This document shows positions 32,077 through 41,254 of a stretch of 46,108 nucleotides of DNA, piece after piece. The DNA lies in assembly GCA_009835325.1 (NCBI GenBank), contig VXWP01000090.1:1-46108 (forward strand). Direction: 5' to 3'. A model generated the notes under the pieces. The model was not told the DNA's origin. It worked only from the letters and a program-made list of their open reading frames with translations, and searched no databases. This DNA comes from Gemmatimonadota bacterium. GTDB taxonomy: Bacteria > JAAXHH01. Made by a program: the position numbers and the translations under genes. The first letter of the stretch is position 1. Every line of letters begins with the position of its first letter.

Positions 32077-33045
32077 ATGGTCCACCACTTCGAGCCCGCT
32101 CACTACCATACGACCATGGGTTCCCATGAACCCGCCCTGCGCGTGAAGGACGGGGATACCGTCGTCACGTCGACGGTCGACGCCCGGGGAAAGGACCGCA
32201 CCGACAAGCCCGTGACGCCTCCGGGCAATCCACAGACGGGCCCCTTTCACGTCGAAGGCGCCGAACCGGGCGACACGCTCGCCGTACACCTGGACCGGCT
32301 CACGCCCAACCGCCCCTTCGGCTGGACCCGTCCGCTCGTGGCGCCCAATGTGCTCGATCCCGATTACGTGCGGGAGACCGCGGGGGAGATCGAAAGCCGG
32401 GACGACCTCTGCCGCTGGGAAGTCGATCTGGACCGGAGGACGGTCACGCTGGTCGATCCGGACGACACCCGGCTCGGACGGATGACCCTGCCCCTGGCGC
32501 CCATGACGGGATGTTTCGGCGTGGCGCCGGACAAGGGCCAGGCGATCTCGACGGCCACGTCCGCCAGCCACGGGGGGAACATGGACTACCGGGGATTCGT
32601 GGAAGGCGTCACCGCGTACTTCCCCGTGTTCGCGCCCGGCGCCCTGTTCCACATCGGCGACGGCCACGCGGTGCAGGGTGACGGAGAGATCGTCGGCACG
32701 GGCGTCGAGATCTCCTTCGACGTGCGATTCACCTTCAGGGTGCTCAAGGGAAAGCAAAGCGCCTGGCCCCGCGGCGAGAACGCGGAATACCTTTTCACGG
32801 CGGGCAACGCCCGGCCCCTCGACCAGTGCGTCCAGCACGCGACCACCGAAATGCTGCGCTGGCTGCAGGCCGACTACGGTCTCGATCCCAGGGCGGCGCA
32901 CACGCTGCTCGGACAGTGCGTCGAATACGACATGGGGAATGTGTTCGATCCCGCCTATACCATGGTGTGCAAGGTCAGGAAAGACCTGCTTCGCGGCCTG
33001 GACATCGACACCCGGTCGGTACACGACGAACTCGCGGAAGCCTGA
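32077..33045 (+). CDS. acetamidase/formamidase family protein
   Basis: 322 residues from ATG 32077, preceded by GGGAG at 5 nt; in-frame GTG codons at 32050 and 32071 are alternatives. It matches FmdA/AmdA: the start FEPAHYHTTMGSH, DTVVTSTVDARG, the conserved NPQTGPFHVEGAEPGDTL block, PMTGCFGVAP and ATSASHGGNMD. These enzymes hydrolyse formamide or short amides to the acid and ammonia. The PGDT motif and the HGGNMD stretch are strong family marks. It is followed after 80 bp by an SDR gene, perhaps in one operon; a shared pathway is not evident. Confidence 0.9.
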   Translation: MVHHFEPAHYHTTMGSHEPALRVKDGDTVVTSTVDARGKDRTDKPVTPPGNPQTGPFHVEGAEPGDTLAVHLDRLTPNRPFGWTRPLVAPNVLDPDYVRETAGEIESRDDLCRWEVDLDRRTVTLVDPDDTRLGRMTLPLAPMTGCFGVAPDKGQAISTATSASHGGNMDYRGFVEGVTAYFPVFAPGALFHIGDGHAVQGDGEIVGTGVEISFDVRFTFRVLKGKQSAWPRGENAEYLFTAGNARPLDQCVQHATTEMLRWLQADYGLDPRAAHTLLGQCVEYDMGNVFDPAYTMVCKVRKDLLRGLDIDTRSVHDELAEA

Positions 33046-33125
33046 CCGGCTCGGCCGATCGACCGGATAACTCACCGGCCGCGGCAGGCAGGGGCGCCGG
33101 CTCATCACTTAGAACGGAGCGCGAC

Positions 33126-33875
33126 ATGAACAGACTTGAGGGACAGGTGGCCTGGATCACCGGCGCGGGATCCGGCATCGGACGCGGCATCGCGCTGGCC
33201 CTGGCCCGGGAAGGCGCGGACGTGATCCTTTCCAGCCGGCGGCGCGAGCCCCTTGCAACCGTCGCCAGAGAGGTGGAGGCCGCGGGGCGGCGTGCGGTTA
33301 TCGCCCCCACGGACGTGACCGACCGGGATCAGATCGACACGGCGATTGCCCCAGCCGTCGATCAATTGGGCCCCGTATCGATCCTGGTGAACAACGCGGG
33401 CGTCAATACGCCCCTGCGCACGGCAACCGAAATGTCGCTGGAAGACTGGGACCGCGTGGTGGACATCAATCTCACGGGCGCGTTCAACTGTTTCCGCGCG
33501 GTATACGAACCCATGAAGGCACGGGGTGAAGGCACCGTCATCAATGTCGCGTCCATGGCCGGACGCCAGGTGTCCCTCCTCGGCGGAGCCGCCTACTGCG
33601 CGTCCAAGCACGGCATGGTGTCGCTGACCCATTCGATCAACCTGGAAGCTGCCGAATTCGGGCTCCGCGCCAGCGCCATCCTGCCCGGCGAGGTGAAGAC
33701 GCCCATCCTCAAGAACCGTCCCCAACCCGTGTCGGAGAAGCGCCTGTCCCTGATGCTCACTCCCGAAGACATCGCGGACACCGTTGTATTCGTGCTATGC
33801 CAGCCCGCCCGCGTGGTCATACCCGAAATGTGGGTCATGCCCGCCTACCAGGTATCGGCCCAGCCGCTTCCCTGA
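33126..33875 (+). CDS. short-chain dehydrogenase/reductase
   Basis: 249 residues, classical SDR. The NAD(P) motif TGAGSGIG is at 12-20, NNAG at about 88, the catalytic Ser in INVASMAG, and Tyr157/Lys161 in YCASK. The C-terminal half (LPGEVKTPIL) is typical. The substrate is unclear; the nearest group is 3-oxoacyl/glucose dehydrogenase-like. The start was set at ATG 33126; the frame is open further upstream and overlaps the formamidase gene. It probably shares the formamidase promoter. Confidence 0.9.
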   Translation: MNRLEGQVAWITGAGSGIGRGIALALAREGADVILSSRRREPLATVAREVEAAGRRAVIAPTDVTDRDQIDTAIAPAVDQLGPVSILVNNAGVNTPLRTATEMSLEDWDRVVDINLTGAFNCFRAVYEPMKARGEGTVINVASMAGRQVSLLGGAAYCASKHGMVSLTHSINLEAAEFGLRASAILPGEVKTPILKNRPQPVSEKRLSLMLTPEDIADTVVFVLCQPARVVIPEMWVMPAYQVSAQPLP

Positions 33876-33901
33876 TACCGCCCTGACGCCCGGTTTAACG
33901 T

Positions 33902-33930
33902 TTGACAGCGTCCGGGCCCTGGCGTAATTT
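33902..33930 (+). promoter_or_regulatory. promoter of the tandem sigma-54 activator genes
   Basis: TTGACA at 33902-33907, 17-bp spacer, TAATTT at 33925-33930; the expected start is about 70 bp before the ATG at 34009. It is a housekeeping-type promoter, not a -24/-12 one. Confidence 0.7.
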
Positions 33931-34008
33931 CGAGTGGACGCCGAATCGGAAGCGGCCGCCCGGCTTGAAGCTCCGTCAACCTGACCTTTTCCTCCCGATC
34001 CGAATACC

Positions 34009-35664
34009 ATGAATAGTCCGACAGAATCGGTCATCCTGCTGGTTGAAGGTTCCTCCCGCAACCGGGACGAGAAACACTACGGCCTGACCCAGCTGGATCA
34101 CCGCGTAATCGCCGTGGAGAACAGCGACCAGGCGCTCAACGTCCTGGCGGCTGAATCCCCAAGCATCATCATCTCGGACCTGAATGCCCCCGGAATCGAC
34201 GGACTGCGCCTGATGGGCGTCGCCCTGGGCAGGAACCCCGAGGTGGGCGTTATCCTGATGACGGACCCCGGCTCCATGGGCCTGGCCGTGGCCGCCATGA
34301 AGGAGGGGGCGTACGACGTACTCGAAAAGCCCGTGTACGTGGAGAAGCTCGCGGCGGAAATCGAGAAGATCCTGGACCGCCAGCGTATCGTGCAGGAAAA
34401 TCAGGAGTTGCTGCACCAGCTCGACACCCGGTACGGATTCGAGAACATCGTGGGGCGGTCCGCGTCCATGCAGCGCATCCGGGAGCAGATCCTCCAGATC
34501 GCCGATACCCAGTCCACGGTACTCATCTTCGGCGAGAGCGGCACGGGCAAGGAACTGGTGGCCCACGCCCTCCACCGCGCGAGTTCCCGGAGGAACAGGT
34601 CCTTCGTGCCCGTCTTCTGCAACGCCCTGTCGGAAGGGGTGATCGAGAGCGAACTGTTCGGCCATGAGAAAGGCGCTTTCACGAACGCGGTCAAGACCTA
34701 CAGGGGCCGGTTCGAACTGGCCGACGGGGGCACGCTCTTCCTCGACGAGGTGGGTGAACTCGCGCCTTCCACCCAGGTGAAACTGCTGCGCGTCCTCCAG
34801 GAACGCAAGTTCCAGCGGGTGGGCAGCGGAAACTGGCTAAAGACGGACACCCGGGTCATCGCGGCGACGAACCGCGACCTCGAAGCCGAGATAGAAAGCG
34901 GACGCTTCCGGGAAGACCTCTATTACCGGCTGCGCGTGGTGACCCTCTCCCTGCCGCCCCTGCGGGAACGGAAAGAGGATCTTCCGCTGCTGATCGACCA
35001 CTGCATCCGCCGGTTCGGCGAACGGGAGAATAAGCCGATCGAGCGTATCGACCCGCAGGCCCTGGAACTGCTGTCCACCTACCACTGGCCCGGGAACGTG
35101 CGCCAACTGGAGAACTGCATCGAGGGCATGATCGTCATGGGTACGGGAAAGACCCTGACCGTGGCGGACGTCCCGGAATTCATACGGCATACCCGGCCGG
35201 AATCGACGGCGGTCCCGCTGAACGAAGTACCGGACCGGCCGGACGACCTGTCACCGGACTTCATCCGCTACCTGGCCGGGAAAATCGCCGAACAGCGCCA
35301 CGTGCCCGTCCGGCCTGTCACCGACCGGGCCCTGGCCGTACTGGCCGCCGTCGACTGGTCGGCGGACGGCGCGTCGCTGAGACGGTGCCTGGAAACCATG
35401 GTATTGCTCGCCGACGGGGACGGGCTGGACGTGGAGGATATCCCGGCGGAATTCCTGCCCGAACGGTCCGGCCAATCCGCCGCGGAAGGCGAGGACGATG
35501 ACGGGGTGGACATCCGGGTGGGCATGACGATGAAGGAAGGCGAACGGAGACTGATCGCCGCGACCCTGGCCGCCTGCGGACGGAACAAGGCGCGGACCGC
35601 CCGGGTCCTGCGGATCGGACAGCGCACCCTCTTTCGGAAAATAAAGGCCTATCACCTGGAGTAG
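34009..35664 (+). CDS. sigma-54-dependent transcriptional activator with degenerate receiver domain
   Basis: 551 residues. Residues 1-125 resemble a receiver domain, but the acidic pocket is degraded: VEGSSRN replaces the usual DDxx, while the aspartate in SDLNAPG and the KPV lysine remain. The AAA+ domain has Walker A GESGTGKE at 175-182, GAFTNA at 222-227 instead of the usual GAFTGA, and Walker B GTLFLDEVGEL. A second, lid-like segment (SADGASLRRCLETM) follows, and the C-terminal Fis-type helix-turn-helix is RNKARTARVLRIGQRTLFRKIK. Enhancer-binding activators of this type open RNA polymerase-sigma-54. No partner kinase is nearby. It is followed 21 bp later by a paralogue. Confidence 0.9.
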   Translation: MNSPTESVILLVEGSSRNRDEKHYGLTQLDHRVIAVENSDQALNVLAAESPSIIISDLNAPGIDGLRLMGVALGRNPEVGVILMTDPGSMGLAVAAMKEGAYDVLEKPVYVEKLAAEIEKILDRQRIVQENQELLHQLDTRYGFENIVGRSASMQRIREQILQIADTQSTVLIFGESGTGKELVAHALHRASSRRNRSFVPVFCNALSEGVIESELFGHEKGAFTNAVKTYRGRFELADGGTLFLDEVGELAPSTQVKLLRVLQERKFQRVGSGNWLKTDTRVIAATNRDLEAEIESGRFREDLYYRLRVVTLSLPPLRERKEDLPLLIDHCIRRFGERENKPIERIDPQALELLSTYHWPGNVRQLENCIEGMIVMGTGKTLTVADVPEFIRHTRPESTAVPLNEVPDRPDDLSPDFIRYLAGKIAEQRHVPVRPVTDRALAVLAAVDWSADGASLRRCLETMVLLADGDGLDVEDIPAEFLPERSGQSAAEGEDDDGVDIRVGMTMKEGERRLIAATLAACGRNKARTARVLRIGQRTLFRKIKAYHLE

Positions 35665-35685
35665 CGTCAGCCAAGGAGTTCCGGT

Positions 35686-37296
35686 TTGGAAGGTCGGTCG
35701 ATTCTGATCGTCGACGGTGAAGAGGACAGCCGGCGTCACGCGGCGAGCATCCTGCGCAGTGCGGGTTACGACGTGCTGGAGACCGGCGCCGCGGCCGAGG
35801 CATTGCGCACGGCGAGAACGGACCCGCCGGGTGTCGTCCTCGTCGATCTCGCCCTGAGCGACGCCGATCCGGAGCAGCTGATACGCACCCTTTCGGCGAA
35901 GCACCCCGACACCGATATCATGCTCACCACCCGTCAGCACGAGCCGCCCCGGCAGTTCCGCCAACTGGACGTCAGCGACTATATCGAGAAGCCCGTCGAC
36001 GCCGAAGATCTGCTCACGAAAATGCGCATGCTGGACCTCCGGCGGGAGTTCCACCAGCGGTTCCAGCTACTGGGCAGGAACGAGCGCTTCATCGCCGCCA
36101 TGGATTCGGTGCTCCAGGTGGCGCCCACGGGGATCCAGGTCCTGCTTACGGGAGAAAGCGGCACCGGCAAGGAGGGATTCGCCCGGGCGATCCATCATTA
36201 CAGCGACCGGCGCGACGGCCCTTTCATTCCCATCAACTGCGGCGCCATCGCCGAAGGGGTGCTGGAAAGCGAACTGTTCGGTCACGAAAAAGGCGCGTTC
36301 ACGGACGCCAAGGGCCAACGGAAGGGGTACTTCGAACAGGCGCACGGCGGCACGCTGCTCCTCGATGAAATCGGCGACATGCCCCGTTCGACACAGGTAA
36401 AGCTGCTACGCGTCCTGGAGCAGCAGGAGTTCATCCGCGTCGGCGGCTCGACGCCGGTGAAGACCGACGTCCGCCTCATCGCGTCGACCAACCGGGACCT
36501 CTCCGGGGATATCCACGACGGGACGTTCCGCCAGGACCTGTACTACCGGCTCAACGCCGTGCACATCCATCTGCCCGCCCTGCGGGAACGCCGCGACGAC
36601 ATCCCCAGGTTGATCGGCCACTTCATGCGGCACGCCCCCGGGAAGCCCGGCGCGCCTCCTCCCGTCTTCACGGAGGAAGCCCTGGCAGCCCTCTCCGACT
36701 ACGATTGGCCGGGCAACATACGGGAACTGCGACACCTCGTCGAATCGCTGGTGGTGACTTCCGGCAAGGCCAGGCTCGACGCGGAAGACCTGCCGGACAG
36801 TATCTACACGCCGCCCATGGCGAACCGGGCCCTGCCGGTCCCGCAGAACCGCAACCCGCAGGACATGGACCGCGAGATGTTCTACAAGATCCTCTGGCAG
36901 ATCCTTACCGCCATCCACGAACTCCCGGCCAAGATCACCTCCGCCCTCGGCCGGGGTCCGGAACAGCTTCCCGAACGTTTTCAGCTGCCGCCCCCCACGG
37001 AAGCGGAGCGGGGCCTCGAAAAGCCTCCCTCGGAATCGGCACAGTACGTCGAACCGGTCCAAGACGACGCGGGGCCTGGTTTCGAACGGCCGGCCGAGGT
37101 GGTCCCGGCCGAGGCGGTCCCGGCCGATGAAGGACTGGACCGGTTGCGTTCCATGGAAGACTGGGAGCGGGAGGCCATACGCCGCGCGCTCGAGCGAAAC
37201 GAGGGGCACCGGGGCCGGGCCGCGCGGGAGCTTGGCATCAGCGAGCGGTCCATCTACCGCAAGATCAGGGACTACGGCCTGGACGAATACGCCTGA
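35686..37296 (+). CDS. sigma-54-dependent transcriptional activator (NtrC family), second copy
   Basis: 536 residues from a TTG start with AAGGAG at 7 nt. The receiver domain (1-115) keeps the phospho-acceptor region VLVDLALSDADPE and the KPVD lysine, but begins VDGEEDS. AAA+: Walker A GESGTGKE at 156-163, GAFTDA at 203-208, Walker B GTLLLDEIGDM. It differs from the first copy by a long Pro/Glu-rich linker (about residues 375-490) containing a 15-bp repeat (PAEVV/PAEAV). The Fis-type HTH is RNEGHRGRAARELGISERSIYRKI. Two adjacent activators probably act on related targets. GAFTDA occurs in many activators, so sigma-54 contact is still plausible. Confidence 0.9.
   Translation: MEGRSILIVDGEEDSRRHAASILRSAGYDVLETGAAAEALRTARTDPPGVVLVDLALSDADPEQLIRTLSAKHPDTDIMLTTRQHEPPRQFRQLDVSDYIEKPVDAEDLLTKMRMLDLRREFHQRFQLLGRNERFIAAMDSVLQVAPTGIQVLLTGESGTGKEGFARAIHHYSDRRDGPFIPINCGAIAEGVLESELFGHEKGAFTDAKGQRKGYFEQAHGGTLLLDEIGDMPRSTQVKLLRVLEQQEFIRVGGSTPVKTDVRLIASTNRDLSGDIHDGTFRQDLYYRLNAVHIHLPALRERRDDIPRLIGHFMRHAPGKPGAPPPVFTEEALAALSDYDWPGNIRELRHLVESLVVTSGKARLDAEDLPDSIYTPPMANRALPVPQNRNPQDMDREMFYKILWQILTAIHELPAKITSALGRGPEQLPERFQLPPPTEAERGLEKPPSESAQYVEPVQDDAGPGFERPAEVVPAEAVPADEGLDRLRSMEDWEREAIRRALERNEGHRGRAARELGISERSIYRKIRDYGLDEYA
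37096..37125 (+). repeat. 15-bp repeat in the activator linker
   Basis: Two units at 37096-37110 and 37111-37125, differing at one base and encoding Glu/Val/Pro/Ala-rich pentapeptides. Confidence 0.75.
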
Positions 37297-37327
37297 TCCC
37301 ATCCGGTGATTCGCGGTGCGAAAATGC

Positions 37328-37357
37328 TTGACAAATCGCCCGTGAAACACCGAATTT
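37328..37357 (+). promoter_or_regulatory. candidate promoter of trxA
   Basis: TTGACA at 37328-37333 with GAATTT at 37352-37357 (18-bp spacer). The -10 element is weak. Confidence 0.45.
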
Positions 37358-37402
37358 GGCTGGGAGCGATTTACATACATCACCGTGAAAGGAGCAGCGA
37401 AA

Positions 37403-37726
37403 GTGGCACAGCCAACAGCAATAACGGACGATCAATTCGAATCCGAGGTCATTGAAAGCAGCACGCCCGTACTGGTCGATTTCTGGGCGGAGTGGTGCGG
37501 GCCCTGCAAGGCCGTCGCCCCCACGCTGGTGGAACTCGCGGGCGATTACGACGGACGCCTGAAAGTCGTCAAGGTCGACGTGGACGAGAACCGGGAAGCG
37601 GCCACCCGCTTCGGCATTCGGAGCATACCGAGCCTCCTGATCTTCAAGGACGGCGCCGAGGTGGACCGGATCATCGGCGCGCTCCCCAAGCAGCAACTCG
37701 CCGAAAAGATCGACGGCCACCTGTAA
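37403..37726 (+). CDS. trxA: thioredoxin
   Basis: 107 residues from GTG 37403, with AAGGAG 8 nt ahead; an in-frame GTG at 37385 lies upstream of that site and is unlikely. The active site WCGPCK has C32 and C35, and IPSLLIFKDG contains the conserved cis-proline. It is a cytoplasmic disulfide reductant for ribonucleotide reductase and others. A monocistronic unit is likely: its own promoter lies upstream and a hairpin terminator about 100 bp downstream. Confidence 0.95.
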   Translation: MAQPTAITDDQFESEVIESSTPVLVDFWAEWCGPCKAVAPTLVELAGDYDGRLKVVKVDVDENREAATRFGIRSIPSLLIFKDGAEVDRIIGALPKQQLAEKIDGHL

Positions 37727-37730
37727 TCAA

Positions 37731-37793
37731 GCGCGGCCGATACAGCAAGGCGCGGCCGATGCAGCCGGGCGCGGCCGATGCAGCCAGGCGCGG
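37731..37793. repeat. 19-bp tandem repeat after trxA
   Basis: Three units at 37731-37749, 37750-37768 and 37769-37787, plus six bases of a fourth, beginning four bases after the trxA stop codon. A second repeat, CGGACGGCTGGACGGAC, occurs at 37879-37895 and 37911-37927, still within the trxA-ftsY gap. Confidence 0.88.
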
Positions 37794-37825
37794 CTCGATA
37801 AACGTGGGACCGTTATTCAACGAAA

Positions 37826-37860
37826 GCCGGGAAGGCCGATCGACGCACTCCCGGTTTTTT
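37826..37860 (+). terminator. intrinsic terminator of trxA
   Basis: CCGGGA at 37827-37832 pairs with TCCCGG at 37849-37854, and T6 follows at 37855-37860. The loop is 16 nt. Confidence 0.75.
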
Positions 37861-37963
37861 GTTTGCGGTACGGCCGGTCGGACGGCTGGACGGACGAACG
37901 ACTGGCCGGACGGACGGCTGGACGGACATCAGGTCAGCACCAGGGGAAACCGGAGACCAGGGC

Positions 37964-38875
37964 ATGCTGAGTGTCGTACGCAGACTGAGAGACGGATTGG
38001 CCAAGACACGGGACGGGTTGGCGCGCCGGATCCACCAGGCCGTGGGCCGGTACGACCGGATCGACGAGGACCTGCTGGAGGAGATCGAAGCCATCCTGCT
38101 GCAGACCGACGTGGGCGTGGAAACGACCGTGCGGATCATCGACGGGCTCAGGGACCGCGCGGTCGACCGCCGGACCCGGAATCCCGATGACCTCATGGGC
38201 CTGCTGCGCGAGGAGATGACGGACATCCTAGGCGATGTGCCGGACCCCGAATGGGACCAGCGGCCCCGGGTCATCATGATCGTGGGGGTCAATGGTTCGG
38301 GCAAGACCACGACCGCCGGGAAGATGGCGGCCCGTTACGCCGGGGAAGGGAAGAAGGTCCTGATCGCCGCAGCCGATACCTTTCGGGCGGCGGCCATCGA
38401 CCAGCTGGAAGTCTGGGCGCGCCGCGCGAAGGCGGACTTCATCCGGCACCAGCACGGATCCGACCCCTCGGCCGTAGTCTACGACGCCATGCAGGCCGCC
38501 GCAGCCCGGGATGCGGACGTAGTGATTATCGACACGGCGGGCCGGCTGCACACCAGGGACAACCTGATGGAAGAACTGAAGAAGATCAAGCGCACCGCGG
38601 GCAAGCAGATGGACGGCGCACCCCACGAGGTGCTGCTCGTGCTCGACGGGACCACGGGCCAGAACGCCCTCTCCCAGGCCCGCGTCTTCAGCGAAGCCCT
38701 GGGCGGCCTGACGGGTATCGCACTGACGAAACTGGACGGGACCGCACGGGGCGGCATCGTGTTCGCCATCGGCGTGCACCTGGGGATCCCCGTCAAACTC
38801 ATCGGCGTGGGCGAACAAATCGAGGACCTGCAGGATTTCGACGCGCCGGCCTTCGTGGACGCCCTCTTCAACTGA
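37964..38875 (+). CDS. ftsY: signal recognition particle receptor FtsY
   Basis: 303 residues from ATG 37964: a short form with just the NG domains and no long acidic N-terminal region. Markers are the N-domain [19 protein letters not shown]1 [13 protein letters not shown] (107-119), [31 protein letters not shown] and a final [15 protein letters not shown]. FtsY docks SRP-ribosome complexes at the membrane. The open frame is longer upstream, but the added residues have no family match and lie in a repeat region. Confidence 0.95.
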   Translation: MLSVVRRLRDGLAKTRDGLARRIHQAVGRYDRIDEDLLEEIEAILLQTDVGVETTVRIIDGLRDRAVDRRTRNPDDLMGLLREEMTDILGDVPDPEWDQRPRVIMIVGVNGSGKTTTAGKMAARYAGEGKKVLIAAADTFRAAAIDQLEVWARRAKADFIRHQHGSDPSAVVYDAMQAAAARDADVVIIDTAGRLHTRDNLMEELKKIKRTAGKQMDGAPHEVLLVLDGTTGQNALSQARVFSEALGGLTGIALTKLDGTARGGIVFAIGVHLGIPVKLIGVGEQIEDLQDFDAPAFVDALFN

Positions 38876-38890
38876 TTACGGGAGAATTCC

Positions 38891-40123
38891 ATGCCCCGAT
38901 TGGCGATAAACGGCGCGGCGCCGGTACGGACCGAACCCTTTCCGGCCTGGCCCATGAACCTGGACGCGAGCGCCCGCGCCGCCGGCGAAACCGTGCGCTC
39001 CGGCCGGTGGGGAAGCATCCAGGGCGAGCGGGTGCGCAGCCTCGAACAGCGCTTCGCATCCTTCCAGCACGCCGCCCACGGCATTGCCGTCTGCAACGGC
39101 ACCACGGCCCTCTGCCTCGCGCTGCAGGCGGTCGGCATCGAACCCGGTGACGAGGTCATCGTGCCGGCCTATACCTTCATCGCATCGGCCAGCTCGATCG
39201 TGATGTCGAACGCCGTGCCCGTGTTCGTCGACATCGATCCCCTTACCTACAACCTGGACCCCGATCGGGTCGAGGAAGCGATCACACCGCGGACCCGGGC
39301 CGTCGTGGCCGTACATTTCGCGGGCCTGCCCGCGGACATGGACCGGCTCGGTGAAATCGCCGGCCGCCACGGCCTTTCGGTGATCGAGGACGCGGCACAG
39401 GCCCACGGCGCGCGGTGGGGAGACCGGGGCGTGGGCGCCATCGGTTCGATCGGCGCCTTCAGCTTCCAGTCCTCCAAAAACCTCAACGCCGGCGAGGGGG
39501 GCATCATGCTCACCAACGACGACGAGTTGGCGGCGGCGGCGCGTTCCCTAGCCGACTGCGGGCACGTCGCGCCGGGACCCCGTTACAACCACTTCCGCAT
39601 AGCCGGCAACAACCGGATGACCGAGGTACAGGGCACCCTGCTCATGGTCCAGATGGATCACCTGGAGGCCCAGGCCGACCTGCGTCACGCGAACGGCGAG
39701 TATCTGACCGAACGCCTCGGGGCGATTCCGGGCATCGTCCCGGTGGCCAGGCCCGCGAAGGCTGACCGCCACGCGCGGCATATCTACATGTTCAGGTACA
39801 ACGAAGCATCCTTCGGTGGCGTCCCGAAGACACGGTTCATCGAGGCCCTGTGCGCCGAGGGAATCCCCGCCAGTCCGGGCTACTCCATACCCCTGTACAA
39901 ACAACCGGTTTTCACGGAACGGAACTATGGCATATACCGGAGCCAGGCGCTGTCCGCCGTTGACTATGGCGCGATGAATCTGCCGGTAACGGAGCGGGCC
40001 TGCCGTTCGGAGGCCGTATGGTTCTCGCAGAATGTGCTGCTGGGGGACAGGGACGACATGGATGACATCGTCCGGGCGGTCGTGAGGATCGTGGAACATC
40101 GCGACGAGCTGGGGGAAGCTTAG
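38891..40123 (+). CDS. DegT/DnrJ/EryC1/StrS family aminotransferase
   Basis: 410 residues. PLP-dependent sugar aminotransferase fold: NGTTALCLALQAVGI at about 68, PAYTFIASASSIV, the aspartate in IEDAAQAHGA, and the PLP lysine K196 in FQSSKNLNAGEGG. These enzymes transaminate nucleotide-linked keto-sugars in envelope glycan or antibiotic sugar synthesis. GGGAG precedes the ATG. It lies 15 bp behind ftsY, an odd partner, and its stop codon abuts that of xdhC on the other strand. Confidence 0.92.
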   Translation: MPRLAINGAAPVRTEPFPAWPMNLDASARAAGETVRSGRWGSIQGERVRSLEQRFASFQHAAHGIAVCNGTTALCLALQAVGIEPGDEVIVPAYTFIASASSIVMSNAVPVFVDIDPLTYNLDPDRVEEAITPRTRAVVAVHFAGLPADMDRLGEIAGRHGLSVIEDAAQAHGARWGDRGVGAIGSIGAFSFQSSKNLNAGEGGIMLTNDDELAAAARSLADCGHVAPGPRYNHFRIAGNNRMTEVQGTLLMVQMDHLEAQADLRHANGEYLTERLGAIPGIVPVARPAKADRHARHIYMFRYNEASFGGVPKTRFIEALCAEGIPASPGYSIPLYKQPVFTERNYGIYRSQALSAVDYGAMNLPVTERACRSEAVWFSQNVLLGDRDDMDDIVRAVVRIVEHRDELGEA

Positions 40124-41233
40124 TCAGCCCGCACCCGCCGTTCCGGCCGCGTCCTTCAGCGTGGAAACCAGGTGGGCCGGCTTTCCGCCGGACCGGCGGA
40201 ATTCGATCAGCTCGGCCATGATACTGACCGCGATCTCTTCGGGGGTATCGGCGCCGATCTCCTTGCCGATCGGCGCGTGCACCTGCTCGAGCAGGTGCCG
40301 GGGCACGCCTTTTCCTTCCAGGTTCTTCCACATCAGGGCGATCTTGCGCCGGCTGCCGATCATGCCGATATAGGCGGCGTCGGTCCACACCGCCTGCTCG
40401 ATGACGGGCTGGTCCCACTGGTGTCCGCGGGTCACCGCGACCAGGTAGGACGAACCGTCGATGGGCAGCTTGCCCACGACCTCGTCGAAGGCGTCCACGA
40501 CCACCTCGTCGGCTTCGGGAAACCGCTCATGGTTCGCGAAGGCGGGCCGGTCGTCCACCACGATGATGCGGAACCCGACGGTATCGGCAAGCCGGGCAAT
40601 GGCCCTGGCCACGTGACCGCCGCCGAAAAGGAAAAGCTGCGGAGCCGGCCAGATGGACTCCAGGAAGATCCTGGTCTCCACGCCTTCGTGCTCCAGCGTG
40701 ACCACCCGCAAAAGGTTTTCGGTGATTTCCAGGTCCGCATCCAGTCGTATCCGGTCGTCCAGGGCGGGGTCTCCGAGCGTGCCGACGGTCTCGCCGGTAT
40801 CCGTGAGCAGCATCTTGCCGGCTTCCGTTCCGGCCCGGCCCGACACCAGCGTGGCCAGGAGCCCGATGCCCCGCGCGTCGTGAAGCCCGCGGATCGCCTC
40901 GAAGATCTCCTGCATGGGGCCCGTCCGGATCGGCTCCGTGAAGATCTCCACGTTGCCGCCGCAGTTCAGTCCCTCGTCGCCGGCGTGCTTCTCGGTCAGG
41001 ATGAAGTGCTGCAGCCTGGGGGCGGAACGATCCATGACTTCGCGGGCCTCAGCCCAGACGTCGGCTTCCAGGCAACCGCCGCCCACCGTTCCGGTGAACG
41101 AGCCGTCCCCCTTGACGAGCATTTTCGCCTTCTTGCTCATCGGCAGCGAGCCCTTGCTCGACACGATGGTGGAAAGCGCCGCCTTTTCGCCCCGCGACAG
41201 GACGTTCACGACCTCGTCGAAAACCTCTTTCAT
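40124..41233 (-). CDS. XdhC/CoxI-family molybdenum cofactor maturation protein
   Basis: 369 residues. The N-terminal XdhC domain has the TIVSSKGSLP and GTVGGGCLEADV blocks (conserved cysteine in GGGC). The C-terminal Rossmann-like domain has FLFGGGHVARAIARLADTVG, IIVVDDRPAFAN, and YIGMIGSRRK followed by HAPIGKEIGADTPEEIAVSIMAEL. XdhC-type proteins bind molybdenum cofactor, protect it and help sulfurate it for insertion into xanthine dehydrogenase-type enzymes. No such hydroxylase is in this window. It ends the cassette that begins with the A-type Fe-S carrier. Confidence 0.9.
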   Translation of the reverse strand: MKEVFDEVVNVLSRGEKAALSTIVSSKGSLPMSKKAKMLVKGDGSFTGTVGGGCLEADVWAEAREVMDRSAPRLQHFILTEKHAGDEGLNCGGNVEIFTEPIRTGPMQEIFEAIRGLHDARGIGLLATLVSGRAGTEAGKMLLTDTGETVGTLGDPALDDRIRLDADLEITENLLRVVTLEHEGVETRIFLESIWPAPQLFLFGGGHVARAIARLADTVGFRIIVVDDRPAFANHERFPEADEVVVDAFDEVVGKLPIDGSSYLVAVTRGHQWDQPVIEQAVWTDAAYIGMIGSRRKIALMWKNLEGKGVPRHLLEQVHAPIGKEIGADTPEEIAVSIMAELIEFRRSGGKPAHLVSTLKDAAGTAGAG

Positions 41234-41254
41234 GCGTATATCCCTGCTTAAGGA

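Noticed and set aside
37859-37963. Upstream extension of FtsY
   Set aside because: The extra frame is a Gly/Arg/Asp-rich run over a repeat and a terminator; the family begins at the ATG at 37964.
40121-40126. Frameshift at the DegT/XdhC junction
   Set aside because: The two convergent stop codons simply abut (TAG then TCA read as TGA on the other strand); both proteins end where their families end.
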